64,000 nt of DNA from Lysobacter sp. yr284 (GTDB lineage: Bacteria > Pseudomonadota > Gammaproteobacteria > Xanthomonadales > Xanthomonadaceae): NCBI RefSeq assembly GCF_900107375.1, contig NZ_FNPT01000006.1, positions 124,001-188,000 of the forward strand. Direction: 5' to 3'. Position numbers and translations under genes: made by a program. Below the pieces are notes generated by a model, which ran no database searches, was not told the origin of the DNA, and was given only the letters and a program-made list of their open reading frames with translations. The number at the start of each line of letters is the position of its first letter. Within the stretch, counting starts at the first letter, position 1. Below are positions 15,829-25,226 of the stretch, piece after piece.

Positions 15829-17424
15829 ATGGCCGATCCCCGCCAACCCTCGTTTCCCCCTGGATTCCTGCCGCCCGGTTACGACAACCGGCGCCAGCTG
15901 CTGTACGACCTGGCGCGCAACGACATCGCCTCGGCGATCACCAACGACAGTTTCGACCCACAAGAGCGCGTGCAACTGGTCAAGGACCTGGCGCGCCGCG
16001 AGCCGGGCTTCCTGTTTCCGCCGGGCAAGTTCTTCGGCGATTTCAGGAGCGACGAGCAGGTCGGGCGTGACCGCCACAACGTCGGCAAGGCGCTGGACCA
16101 GGCGATCCGCGATCCGTCGATCGATGCCGCCGATCTGAAGGCGATCGCCGGCGGCGGCGGCCCGAACGGGCAGCAGCGCTTGCTGTCGCTGCTGCAGGAA
16201 GGCGGCGGCGGCCCGGGCAGCGGCGTGGAGAAGTACGCCGACACCTTGTGGCAGAAGCGCAACGAACCCGGCAACGGCAACGCCGCCGCGGTCGCGGCGA
16301 TCGCGTACATGTCCGATCCGAAGCTGCGCGACGGCAAGCTCGGCAGCGCCGCCGAGCGGCGCGAGGCGTTCGAGGCCCTGGTCGCGTTCAACGAGCAGGC
16401 GCCCTACGCGAAGATGAGCGAGCCCGAGGCCAGCCAGATGAAGCGCCAGTCGCTCGCGGCGGCGGCCACCTTGTTCGCCCAGCACGGCCCCGAACTGATC
16501 GACGCCTACACCACGACGCCCGGCGCGACCACGCCGTTGTCGAAGTTCTTCAGCCAGACGATGTACAACCCCGACGCCAAGGACGTGACGGTCCAGGCCA
16601 AGGCGGCCGACGGCTCGACGGTCGCCAAGGACATGCAGAGCGCGATCGGCGACGTGCTCAAGCAGGCCGCCACCGACCGGATCAAGGGCGCCGACGTGTC
16701 CGACCGGCAGGGCCAGGACGGGCCCTCGCGCACGCAGGAGCTGGAGCTGACCAAGCTGGCGCGACTGGGCGCGGCGGTCACCGGCGGCGCGGTGATGGCC
16801 TGGGACACCTACAAGGACAAGATCCAGGCCAACGAGGAATCGCGCAAAGGCTTCATGGACGCGGTCGGCAAGGGCATCGGCCTGATGCCCGGCGGCGGCT
16901 TGGCCAAGGAAGTCGGCGAGGGCGCGGCCAAGCTCGCGCTCGACAAGCTCAGCCGCGTGTACGTCACCGATCCCAAGACGCCCGAGGTGGCGATGTCGGA
17001 TACGTTGAACCAGTACTACGCGGGCCTGGTCGAGGGCTTGGCCAACAAGCGCCAGCAAAGCGGGCTCACCACCGACACGTTCGGCCAGGCATACCAGCAG
17101 GAAATGGACCGGATCAACCAGAAGCGCGCGCTGACCCACGGCAAGAGCGCCGAGGCCGACGTGCGCGGGGTGGACGCACCGGTGCAGCTGGCCGGATTGG
17201 ACGCGGTGGATCGGCTCAGCGCGGCCATGCGCAACGGCGACCGCAGCGCCTACCGCCAGGACCTCGCCGCGCTGGCGGCGGGCGACGGCGGGCAATTGCG
17301 CGACAACGCCGCGGCCACCGTCGCCGAGCAGGACAAGCGCGCCAAAGACGCGCCGGCGCCGAACGCGGACCAGAACGTGCAGGTCGCGCAGGCCGAAACG
17401 GCGCCGGCGATCCGGCGCGGCTGA
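15829..17424 (+). CDS. Large effector-like protein, no signal peptide
   Basis: A 531-residue protein beginning MADPRQPSFPPG, placed by GGAG about twelve bases upstream; an in-frame ATG at 15814 is an alternative. No signal peptide. The chain is largely helical, with a Pro/Gly-rich N-terminus, a Gly-rich loop at about residues 106-130, and a hydrophobic segment near residue 349 (GIGLMPGGGLAKEVGEGAAKLALDKL, about 349-375, split here for length). A similar helix-Pro-Gly-Gly-helix element is found near Pro426 of the protein at 23524. The C-terminus is Ala/Gln/Asp-rich and disordered. Size, lack of leader and composition resemble type III or VI effectors or polymorphic-toxin carriers, but no enzymatic motif is visible. 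Family not recognised. Confidence 0.75.
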   Translation: MADPRQPSFPPGFLPPGYDNRRQLLYDLARNDIASAITNDSFDPQERVQLVKDLARREPGFLFPPGKFFGDFRSDEQVGRDRHNVGKALDQAIRDPSIDAADLKAIAGGGGPNGQQRLLSLLQEGGGGPGSGVEKYADTLWQKRNEPGNGNAAAVAAIAYMSDPKLRDGKLGSAAERREAFEALVAFNEQAPYAKMSEPEASQMKRQSLAAAATLFAQHGPELIDAYTTTPGATTPLSKFFSQTMYNPDAKDVTVQAKAADGSTVAKDMQSAIGDVLKQAATDRIKGADVSDRQGQDGPSRTQELELTKLARLGAAVTGGAVMAWDTYKDKIQANEESRKGFMDAVGKGIGLMPGGGLAKEVGEGAAKLALDKLSRVYVTDPKTPEVAMSDTLNQYYAGLVEGLANKRQQSGLTTDTFGQAYQQEMDRINQKRALTHGKSAEADVRGVDAPVQLAGLDAVDRLSAAMRNGDRSAYRQDLAALAAGDGGQLRDNAAATVAEQDKRAKDAPAPNADQNVQVAQAETAPAIRRG

Positions 17425-17608
17425 GGCGCGGGCCGCGCGGGCCCGCCGCGTATCCGCCCACGGCGGCGCGGCGGGTCGGATGGTTTTTATGTCGGAGTCG
17501 GCTTGCGCCGCGGCCGGGTTCGGGCCGCGGCGCAAGCGGTCGTCGCTGCGTGGCGCGCTGACGGCGCCGCGACCGGCTTCGCCGCGCGTGCGGCGAAGCC
17601 GCGGCGGC

Positions 17609-17995
17609 TCAGCGCTTGGACACGCTGCTGCCGATGCCGGTCACCGACGAGGCCGGGCGGCCGTTCTTGGTCGGCGCCGACTTGTAGTAGACCTTGGTGT
17701 TCGCGCCGGTGATCTCGACCCGCTTGACCGCGTCCACCTGCACGATGTTGCCGGCGCCTTCCACGCTGACCGAGGTCAGCGGGCCGGTCACGGTGATGCG
17801 GTTGTTGGAGCCGACGATCTGCAGCTGGCCGCCGGTGCCGACGAAGCTGCGCTCGACGTTGGTGCCTTCGATGGAGATGTTGCCGTCGGATTCGACGACC
17901 TCGCCGGTGTCGCCCGCGCCCGCCGGAGCGGCGTGCAGCAGGCCGGACGCGCCGAGGGACAACAGCAGGGCCAGCGAAGCGATCTGGTTCTTCAT
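17609..17995 (-). CDS. Secreted DUF3060 domain protein
   Basis: A 128-residue protein with AAGGA upstream of the ATG and a signal peptide (MKNQIASLALLLSLGASGLLHA). The mature chain has short repeated strands around Asn-rich turns: GNISIEGTNVERSF, LQIVGSNNRITVTG, SVEGAGNIVQVD, EITGANTKVYY. This ladder is typical of DUF3060, predicted to form a small beta-solenoid. DUF3060 proteins are periplasmic or surface proteins of unknown role. The gene lies downstream of the RND operon on the same strand but 330 bases and a repeat array separate them. Confidence 0.8.
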   Translation of the reverse strand: MKNQIASLALLLSLGASGLLHAAPAGAGDTGEVVESDGNISIEGTNVERSFVGTGGQLQIVGSNNRITVTGPLTSVSVEGAGNIVQVDAVKRVEITGANTKVYYKSAPTKNGRPASSVTGIGSSVSKR

Positions 17996-18165
17996 GAATT
18001 CCTTCCTTGAGTGGGTGCGCTGCATCGCGCGGCCGTGCGGCGCACGGCCTGGGGGAGCGCGGAGGCCCGGCGATTCTAGCCAGCCCGCGGCGACGGATTT
18101 GCGACCGGCGTTGCGCGCCCGCCGCAACCGTTAAGCCGGCAGCGCGGCGACGCGCCGTGCGGTGG

Positions 18166-18300
18166 ACGGCCCTCAGGCCCGACGGCCGTTGTGGAAGGCT
18201 CCACGGCCGTTGTGGAGGGCCCTCAGACCCGACCGCTGTTGCGCAACGGCCTCAAGGCCCGGCGGCTGTCGTGGCGGGGCCTTCAGGCCCGATGCTTTCG
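18166..18300. repeat. Array of about five degenerate hairpin repeats
   Basis: Five imperfect units of 26-31 bases with a core like GGCCCTCAGGCCCGACGGC followed by a GTTGTGG-like tail. Each core can fold into a short stem (GGGCC/GGCCC type). The array sits just past the 3' end of the RND permease gene and may act as a terminator or as a REP/BIME-like element. Confidence 0.6.
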
Positions 18301-18326
18301 CATCCGCTCGCCGCGCCCCAGCCGCC

Positions 18327-21300
18327 TCAATGCGCCTGTTCGCCGCCGCGGTGCCGCAGCCCCGCCAGCTTCTGCGCCACGCGCCGCACCAGCAGGTAGA
18401 ACAGCGGGATGTAGAACACCGCCAGCACCGTCGCGGTGAGGGTGCCGCCGACCACCGCGGTGCCGATCTCGATGCGGCTGTTGGCGCCGCCGCCGGTCGA
18501 CAGCGCCAGCGGCAGCGCGCCGAAGATGAAGGCGAAGCTGGTCATCAGGATCGGCCGCAGGCGCAGGCGCGCGGCTTCCAGCGCGGCCTCGACCGTGCCG
18601 GTGCCGCGACGCTCGGCCTGCTCGGCGAACTCGACGATCAGGATCGCGTTCTTCGCCGCCAGGCCCATCGTGGTGATCAGGCCGATCTGGAAATAGACGT
18701 CGTTCTCCAGCCCGCGCAAGGTCACCGCCAGCACCGCGCCGACCAGGCCCAGCGGGACCACCAGCAACACCGCGATCGGGATCGACCAGCTCTCGTACAG
18801 CGCGGCCAGGCACAGGAACACCAACAGCAGCGCCAGCGCATACAACAGCGGGGCCTGGCCGGTGGACAGGCGCTCCTGGTAGGACAGGCCGGCCCAGGCC
18901 ACGCTCACGCCGGGAATCGCGCGCGCCAGTTCTTCCATGCGCGCCATCGCCGTGCCGCTGCTGACGCCGGGCGCGGGCGTGCCCTGCAATTCGGTCGCCG
19001 GCACGCCGTTGAAGCGCAGCAGCGCGGTCGGCGCCTGCGCCCAGGCGGTGGTGGCGAAGGCCGAGAACGGGGTCATCTGCCCGTCGGCGCCGCGCACGTG
19101 CCACTGGTACAGGGTGTCGGGGCTGTTGCGGAACTGCGCGTCGCCCTGCACGTACACGCGTTTGACCCGGCCGCGGTCGACGAAGTCGTTGACGTAGGTG
19201 CCGCCCCAGGCGGTGGACAGGGTCGAGTTCACCGCGTCCTGGGTCAGGCCCAGGCTGGAGAGCATCTGCGCATCGCTGTTGACCCGCAGCGTCGGCGTGT
19301 CCGGCAGCAGGCTCGGACGCACCGAACCCAGCAGCGGGTCGCGCTGGGCCGCGGCGATCAGCTGATCGCCGGCCGCGGCGAAGTCGGCGCGCGACATGCC
19401 GCTGGTGTTCTGCAGCTCCAGGGTGAAGCCGGTGGTCTGGCCGAAGCCGCGGATCGGCGGCGGCGCCAGCACGAACACGGTCGCGTCGCGCAGGCCCGAC
19501 AGCGCCTTGGTCACGCGCCCGATCAGCGCGTCGGCGCTGCCGGCGTCGGTCTCGCGCTGCGACCAGTCGACCAGGCTGACGAACCCCTGGCCGGAGTTCT
19601 GCGACGCGGTCGGGCCGCCGCCGCCGGCGACGATGAAGGCGGCGCTGATGAGTTCGGATTCGTTCTTGCTCAGGTAGGCGTTGACCTGGTCGCGCACCTC
19701 GCTGGTGCGGCCCAGGGTGGCGCCGCCGGGCAGGCGGAATTGGATGTTGACCCGGCCCTGGTCTTCCGACGGCAGGAAGCCGGTCGGCAGGCGCAGGAAC
19801 AGCAGCGCCAGCGCGGCGGCGATGACGGCGTAGACCAGCAGCGCGATCCAGCGGTGGCGGAACATCGCCTGCACGCTGCCCAGGTAATGGCCGGTGGTCG
19901 CGTCCAGGGTGCGGTTGAAGCCGCGGCCGATGCGGCCGGGCAGGGCGGCCAGCGCGGGCGCGCGCCGGGCGATCCAGCCCGGGCCTTGCGCCGCCTGCGC
20001 GTGCGGCGACTTCAGCAAGGTCGCGGTCAGCGCCGGGCTCAGCACCAGCGCCACCAGCACCGACAGCGCCATCGAGGAGACGATGGTCAGCGAGAACTGG
20101 CGGTAGATCACGCCGGTGGAGCCGCCGAACATCACCATCGGCAGGAACACCGCCGACAGCACCAGGGCGATGGCGATCAGGGCGACGTTGATCTCGCGCA
20201 TCGAGGCGATGGTGGCCTGGCGCGGGGTCATGTTCGGGTTCTCGTGCATCAGCCGCTCGACGTTCTCGACCACGACGATGGCGTCGTCGACGAGCAGGCC
20301 GATCGCCAGCACCAGCCCGAACAGGGTCAGCGTGTTGATCGAGAATCCGGCGGCGTAGATGATCCCGAACGTGCCCAGCAGCACCACCGGCACCGCGATC
20401 GCCGGGATCAGCGTGGCGCGCCAGCTCTGCAGGAACACGAACATCACGATCACCACCAGGACGATCGCTTCGATCAGGGTCTTGACCACCTCGCCGATCG
20501 ACAGCTTGATGAAGTCGGTGGCGTCGTTGAGGTAGGCGACCTTCCAGCCCGGCGGCAGGTTCGCCGACAGCCGGGTCACCTCGGCGCGGACCAGTTCGGC
20601 CGACTCCAGCGCGTTCGCGCCCGGCGCCAGCTGCAGCGCCATGCCGGCGGCGGGATGGCCGTTGAGCAGGCTGGAGGAGTTGTAGTTCTCCGAGCCGATC
20701 TCCACCCGCGCCACGTCCTGCAGCCGCACCGAGGCGCCGTTGGCCTGGGTCTTGAGCACGATCTGGCGGAACTGGTCGGCGCTCTGCAGGCGGGTCTGCG
20801 CGGTGACCAGCGCGTTGAGCATCTGCGTGGCCGGCTGCGGCTGGTCGCCGACCTGGCCGGCGGCGACCTCGGCGTTCTGGCTGCGGATCGCCGCGACCAC
20901 GTCGCTGGGCATCAGCTGGAACGAGGCGAGCTTGTCCGGGTCCAGCCACACCCGCATCGCGTACGGGCTGCCGTAGACGTTGGCGTCGCCGATGCCGGCG
21001 ATGCGCGAGATCGGGTCCTGGAAGTTGGTGGTGAGGTAATCGGCGATGTCGCGGTTGGTGACGGTGTTGTTCTCGTCGAAGATCGCCACCAGCATCAGGT
21101 CGTCGGGATTGGCCTTGCGCACCACGATGCCCTGCTGCTGCACCTGCTGCGGCAGCCGCGGGATCGCCTGCTGGACCTGGTTCTGCACCTGCACCTGGGC
21201 GATGTCGGGATCGACGCTGGTGTCGAAGGTGACCGAGATGGTGACCTGTCCGCGCGAGGTCGAGGTCGAGCTGAAGTACAGCATGCCGTCGATGCCGGTG

Positions 21301-21509
21301 AGCGTCTGCTCGATCACCTGGGTGACGCTGTTCTCGATGGTCTCGGCCGAGGCGCCGGGGTAGTTGGCGCGGATGCTGACGTTGGGCGGGGCGACGTTGG
21401 GATACTGCGAGATCGGCAGCGAGCGCATCGCGAACAAGCCGCCGAGCATGACTACGATCGCCAGCACCCAGGCGAAGATCGGGCGCTCGATGAAGACGCG
21501 GGAGATCAT
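18327..21509 (-). CDS. RND multidrug efflux permease (AcrB/MexB type, HAE1)
   Basis: A 1060-residue inner-membrane proton antiporter, the expected length. It begins MISRVFIERPIFAWVLAIV, the first helix of HAE1 permeases. The porter domain contains ISQYPNVAPPNVSI and GIDGMLYFSSTSTSRGQ. The first helix bundle has GLVLAIGLLVDDAIVVVENVER, with the paired aspartates of the proton relay in TM4 (LVDDAIV); a second bundle follows from about 880. The pump exports hydrophobic drugs and host compounds through a tripartite complex. The adaptor gene precedes it by nine bases; no outer-membrane channel gene is attached, so a shared TolC-type channel is likely used. Confidence 0.95.
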   Translation of the reverse strand: MISRVFIERPIFAWVLAIVVMLGGLFAMRSLPISQYPNVAPPNVSIRANYPGASAETIENSVTQVIEQTLTGIDGMLYFSSTSTSRGQVTISVTFDTSVDPDIAQVQVQNQVQQAIPRLPQQVQQQGIVVRKANPDDLMLVAIFDENNTVTNRDIADYLTTNFQDPISRIAGIGDANVYGSPYAMRVWLDPDKLASFQLMPSDVVAAIRSQNAEVAAGQVGDQPQPATQMLNALVTAQTRLQSADQFRQIVLKTQANGASVRLQDVARVEIGSENYNSSSLLNGHPAAGMALQLAPGANALESAELVRAEVTRLSANLPPGWKVAYLNDATDFIKLSIGEVVKTLIEAIVLVVIVMFVFLQSWRATLIPAIAVPVVLLGTFGIIYAAGFSINTLTLFGLVLAIGLLVDDAIVVVENVERLMHENPNMTPRQATIASMREINVALIAIALVLSAVFLPMVMFGGSTGVIYRQFSLTIVSSMALSVLVALVLSPALTATLLKSPHAQAAQGPGWIARRAPALAALPGRIGRGFNRTLDATTGHYLGSVQAMFRHRWIALLVYAVIAAALALLFLRLPTGFLPSEDQGRVNIQFRLPGGATLGRTSEVRDQVNAYLSKNESELISAAFIVAGGGGPTASQNSGQGFVSLVDWSQRETDAGSADALIGRVTKALSGLRDATVFVLAPPPIRGFGQTTGFTLELQNTSGMSRADFAAAGDQLIAAAQRDPLLGSVRPSLLPDTPTLRVNSDAQMLSSLGLTQDAVNSTLSTAWGGTYVNDFVDRGRVKRVYVQGDAQFRNSPDTLYQWHVRGADGQMTPFSAFATTAWAQAPTALLRFNGVPATELQGTPAPGVSSGTAMARMEELARAIPGVSVAWAGLSYQERLSTGQAPLLYALALLLVFLCLAALYESWSIPIAVLLVVPLGLVGAVLAVTLRGLENDVYFQIGLITTMGLAAKNAILIVEFAEQAERRGTGTVEAALEAARLRLRPILMTSFAFIFGALPLALSTGGGANSRIEIGTAVVGGTLTATVLAVFYIPLFYLLVRRVAQKLAGLRHRGGEQAH

Positions 21510-21518
21510 GCGCGGCCC

Positions 21519-22754
21519 TCAGCCTTGCTTGGTTTGCTTGGCGGACGCGGCGCCGGGAGGTTGCAGCTTCTGCGGAGTCGAGGCCGGCACCGCGCGCACC
21601 TGCGCGTCGCGGCGCAGCGAGCCGATGCCCTGGGTGACGACCTTGTCGCCGGGATTGAGGCCGGTGGTGACGATCCAGTCGCTGCCGTCGACGCGGTCGG
21701 CGCCGATCGGGCGCTGCACCGCCTTGTTGTCGGCGCCGACCACCCAGACGAAGGCGTCGCCGGTCGGTCCGCGCACCAGCGCCTGCTGCGGCAGGCGATA
21801 GGCCGAGGCCTGGGTGGCCTGGGCCAGGCGCGCGCGCAGGAACATGCCCGGCAGCAGGGTGCCGTCGGGGTTGGGCACGCGCACGCGCAGGGTCACGGTG
21901 CCGGTGGTTTCGTCGACCAGCACCTCGGAGAACTGCAGCGTGCCCGGCTGCGGATAGGGCTTGCCGTTGGGCAGGAAGATGCGCGCGTCGGCCTGGCTGG
22001 CCTGGACGTTGCCCAACGACAGCTGCTCGCGCAGCGCCAGCAATTGCTGCGCGGACTGCTGCACGTCGACGTAGATCGGGTCCAGGCGCTGGATCGTCGC
22101 CAGCGGCGCGGCCTGGTCGGGAGTGACCAGCGCGCCGACGGTCACCAGCGAGCGGCCGATGCGGCCGTCGATCGGCGCCGGCACGGTGGCGAAGCGCAGG
22201 TTGATGCGCGCGGTCGACAGCGCGGCCTCGCGCTGGGCGACGTTGGCGCGCGCCTGGTCGGCGGCGGCGACGGCGTTGTCGTAGTCCTGGCGGCTGATCA
22301 TCTGCGCGCCGACCAGCGACTTGTTGCGCTGGGCCAGCAGATCGGCGGCGTTGAGCGCGGCGCGCGCGTTCTTCAGGTCGGCTTGCGCCTGCTCGACCGA
22401 GGCGCGGTAAAGGCTAGGATCGATCTGGTAGAGCGGCTGCCCGGCGCGCACCTGGCTGCCTTCCTGGAACAGCTGGCGCTGCACCAGCCCGCCGATCTGC
22501 GGGCGCACTTCGGAGCTTTGGAACGCGACCGCGCGGCCGTTGAATTCGCTGGTGATCGCCACCGTGGTCGGCTGCATCACCACATAGCCGACCTCGACCG
22601 TGCGGTCCTGGCCGTTGCCGGGCTTGTCCTTGGCGCCGCCGCCGCAGGCCGCCAGGGCCAGGCAGGCGGCGGCGATCAGGGGCAGGCGATGGGGCGATCC
22701 GGCGCGGTTGGCGGCACGATGGGCAAGGGGTGCGTCGAACAAGCGGGTGTCCAT
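21519..22754 (-). CDS. RND efflux periplasmic adaptor lipoprotein (AcrA/MexA type)
   Basis: About 411 residues from the ATG at 22754; an in-frame ATG at 22826 would add 24 residues not needed for export. A lipobox, LALAAC, places the lipidated Cys at residue 37, so the mature protein is anchored to the inner membrane. Then come the membrane-proximal strand (VEVGYVVMQPTTVAIT), a lipoyl half-motif (RPQIGGLVQRQLFQEGSQVRAGQPLYQID, in pieces), an alpha-helical hairpin (about 115-180) and the second lipoyl half (APIDGRIGRSLVTVGALV). It couples the permease to an outer-membrane channel. First gene of a two-gene operon. Confidence 0.92.
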   Translation of the reverse strand: MDTRLFDAPLAHRAANRAGSPHRLPLIAAACLALAACGGGAKDKPGNGQDRTVEVGYVVMQPTTVAITSEFNGRAVAFQSSEVRPQIGGLVQRQLFQEGSQVRAGQPLYQIDPSLYRASVEQAQADLKNARAALNAADLLAQRNKSLVGAQMISRQDYDNAVAAADQARANVAQREAALSTARINLRFATVPAPIDGRIGRSLVTVGALVTPDQAAPLATIQRLDPIYVDVQQSAQQLLALREQLSLGNVQASQADARIFLPNGKPYPQPGTLQFSEVLVDETTGTVTLRVRVPNPDGTLLPGMFLRARLAQATQASAYRLPQQALVRGPTGDAFVWVVGADNKAVQRPIGADRVDGSDWIVTTGLNPGDKVVTQGIGSLRRDAQVRAVPASTPQKLQPPGAASAKQTKQG

Positions 22755-23082
22755 GGGTCCGAGGGGCGCCGTGTCGGCTAAATCGTCGCCGACCTTAGCA
22801 TTCTCACCCGGTCGCGACGCTGACATGAAAATGACAACGCGCGGTCGGCGGATCGGTGTACACGGCGCGGGCGCGCAGACCTTGCCGGATCGGGCCGAAT
22901 GCGGGCGAACCGGGTCGAGCGGGGCGCAACGGCGACAGCGCCGAACGCAGCGAGCGGGCCGGGCGGCCCGGCCGCCAGGCCACGCAAGCCGGCTCCAATG
23001 CTGGCCGCGGCGCCGGCGTATCGGCCGGCGCCGTCGCGGCTGCGGTCGTATCCAATCTGGTTCTGTCTATGCAGAGATGGAC
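22755..23082. other. Intergenic region upstream of efflux operon
   Basis: About 330 bases holding the efflux promoter and the promoter of the small peptide gene. No local repressor gene is present beside the pump, which is unusual. No clear operator seen. Confidence 0.35.
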
Positions 23083-23300
23083 ATGAAGCGAAACTTCGTC
23101 GGCTGGACGGCATTGGCCGTGTCGATGTTCGGCATGGCTTCGGCGCATCGGCCACCGTGGCGGACCCGCAGGACTTCCTGGATTCGTGCCATTACTGGTT
23201 CCAGCCGTGCAGGCTGGAGGGCCGACCGCTCAGGACCTGCTTCCAGGAGCAGCGGCGCTGCATACGCACGTGCCCGCGGGTGTGCGGCCAGGGCGGCTGA
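23083..23300 (+). pseudogene. Frameshifted gene for a small secreted cysteine-rich peptide
   Basis: One frame gives a good signal peptide from the ATG at 23083 (an ATG two codons earlier is possible): MKRNFVGWTALAVSMFGMASA. It then loses coding character. The frame one base back continues at about 23146 with ATVADPQDFLDSCHYW and ends at a TGA (23298-23300) after a run containing six Cys (DSC, QPC, RTC, RRC, RTC, RVC). Restoring one base, such as a G in the GCGCA at about 23148-23152, would join the two into a preprotein of about 72 residues, with a mature peptide near 50 residues that resembles small disulphide-rich peptides. A strong terminator follows. It is either a recent pseudogene or a sequencing error. 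Confidence 0.6.
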
Positions 23301-23333
23301 GGCGGCGCGCGCCGCCATCGGCCATCGCGCACC

Positions 23334-23364
23334 AAAACGGCCGCAGCGATCCCGCGGCCGTTTT
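23334..23364 (+). terminator. Rho-independent terminator
   Basis: Eleven-base stem (AAAACGGCCGC with GCGGCCGTTTT) around a nine-base loop, ending in a T run. It follows the cysteine-rich peptide gene. Confidence 0.7.
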
Positions 23365-23523
23365 CGTTGCGCGCCGGGCCTGTCGCGGCGCGGTTGTGCT
23401 CGTCGCGCCGGCTTCGTTTCGAGTCCGCTCAACTACATGAACGCGGGCACTTAGGGGCGGCCCTAGTTATCGCCGCGGCGCTGCGCGGCTACCGTGCGCT
23501 CAAACTGATCGCAGGGCGCCGCC

Positions 23524-25131
23524 ATGACCGACATCCAGCAGAAAGCCAACGAAATCCTCGACAAGGGCTATCGCTGGCTCATCGCCGACAACTACGAGCA
23601 GCGCATGGATTTCTTCGCGCAGGAACTCGACAAGCTCGATCCGTCGACGCGCGAGTCGTTGTTCCAGGAGATCCTCAAGCAAGATTCCGGCGCGACCCAT
23701 TCCTGGCTCACCGTCGACCGGCTCAACTCGCTGGTCGGCGAGGGCACCATCACCGACCGCGAGCGCCAGTCGATCTTCGACTCGTTCGGCCAGGCTTATG
23801 TCGACGGCAAGGTGTCGTTCGAGGATGCGTTGTCGTTCACCAACATCTACGGTTCCGGCGCGGTCGCCGGTGCCGGCATGCTCACGCCCGGTCCCGAGCA
23901 GCTCAACGACCTGATCGGCACCCTGACCTCGAACAATTCGCCGTCTTCGACCGCCTTCATCGAGAAGTTCGCCGGCGACATGTTGACGCAGCGCCTGTAC
24001 GTGGACGGCCGGCCGCAGATGCCGGAGACGCAGGCCTACGCCGGCATCCTGCTCAACGCGCTGGACCAGTCCGGCGGCTCGGACGCGGTCAACGCCGCGC
24101 TGGGGCGGCTCAGCCCGGAGCAACGCAACCAGCTGCGCGACGACGTCTCCCAGTACGGCATGGGCATGCAGGCCAAGCACGACGCCGACGGCAGCAACGT
24201 GCGCGACCCGATGGCGATCCTGATCGAGAACACCTCGCGCCACGGCACGCCCGAGCAGGTGCGCGAGCTGGTCGACTATGTCGGCGAGCACTCCAAGGGC
24301 GACGGCCTGGAGAACCAGTACTACAGCTACGACAACAAGCCGCTGGACGCGCGCGCCGAAGCCCTCGGCGAGCTGATGCAGACCCACGGCGACACCATTC
24401 TCAAGGACGCGCTGGTGCCCAATCCGCAGCAGACCGCCGGCTCCAGCAACGAGAAGAGCACGGTGATCGGCGAAAACCTCGCCGCGTTGTCCAACCTGGT
24501 GCGCCTGACCGGCCTGAACCCGGACAACAGCCACGGCGCCGCGATCATGGACAAGCTCGGCCAGTTCACCGCCAACGACGTGCGCGTGAGCAACCGGGCC
24601 GAGGGCACCGACGTCACCGGCGACGGCAAGATCGACGAGGCCGACATCGAGGCGGTCGATCTGAGCACCACCCGCCTGGCGATGATCGGCGCGGTGATGC
24701 AGGACGCGGTGTCCTCCGGTTATGTCGACCTGCGTCAGGACCAGGCCGCGCGCGATGCCTTCGTCGGCTATCTGATCGACCTGGGCGTGTCGGCGATCCC
24801 GGTCGGCGGCGACTTCGCCGCCAAGGCGATCACCAACAAGCTCGACGGCGTGCTCGGCGGCCTCAGCGAACAGGCCAAGAGCGCGGTCGAGGACGCGCTG
24901 ACCGCGATTCCCAAGCAACTGCTGACCGACGGCCAGGGCCAGCTCACCGACCAGGCCAAGCAGGCGATCATCGATGCCCTGCCCGAGGACTACCAGTACC
25001 TGGAAGGGCTGAAGAACGAATCCAACAGCTTCATCCAGGACGCGATCCTGAGCTCGTCGGCGCGCGACGGCGAGATCACCACGCAGATGGACAGCTACAA
25101 GAACTACATCGCCGGCGCCAAGGGCGAGTAA
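23524..25131 (+). CDS. Large effector-like protein with EF-hand-like loop
   Basis: A 535-residue protein with no signal peptide. Residues 34-106 share a module with residues 61-134 of the protein at 28067-30835: Leu-x-Pro, Gly-Ala then SWL, DRL and LV at matching spacing. Asp363-Asp374 reads DVTGDGKIDEAD, a full EF-hand or dockerin-type calcium loop. A hydrophobic helix with IPVGG lies near residue 426, similar to an element in the protein at 15829. The rest is helical and Ala/Gln/Asp-rich. Composition and absence of a leader suggest a substrate of a specialised secretion system. I recall HrpK/HrpF-like type III translocators having a similar look, but cannot confirm membership. No adjacent chaperone or immunity gene. 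Confidence 0.75.
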   Translation: MTDIQQKANEILDKGYRWLIADNYEQRMDFFAQELDKLDPSTRESLFQEILKQDSGATHSWLTVDRLNSLVGEGTITDRERQSIFDSFGQAYVDGKVSFEDALSFTNIYGSGAVAGAGMLTPGPEQLNDLIGTLTSNNSPSSTAFIEKFAGDMLTQRLYVDGRPQMPETQAYAGILLNALDQSGGSDAVNAALGRLSPEQRNQLRDDVSQYGMGMQAKHDADGSNVRDPMAILIENTSRHGTPEQVRELVDYVGEHSKGDGLENQYYSYDNKPLDARAEALGELMQTHGDTILKDALVPNPQQTAGSSNEKSTVIGENLAALSNLVRLTGLNPDNSHGAAIMDKLGQFTANDVRVSNRAEGTDVTGDGKIDEADIEAVDLSTTRLAMIGAVMQDAVSSGYVDLRQDQAARDAFVGYLIDLGVSAIPVGGDFAAKAITNKLDGVLGGLSEQAKSAVEDALTAIPKQLLTDGQGQLTDQAKQAIIDALPEDYQYLEGLKNESNSFIQDAILSSSARDGEITTQMDSYKNYIAGAKGE

Positions 25132-25226
25132 ACGCGCTTGGCGGCGCTGCGCGATAGCGCGCCGCCGCGTTCGCAGGCGGGCCGCGGCGGCGACGGCGAA
25201 AGCGGCGCCGCCCGACGCGGCGCCGG

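Noticed and set aside
18162-22781. Open frame of 1539 codons on the plus strand
   Set aside because: It is antisense to the RND permease and adaptor genes; composition (His/Asp/Arg/Gln-rich) is that of a shadow frame in high-GC DNA.
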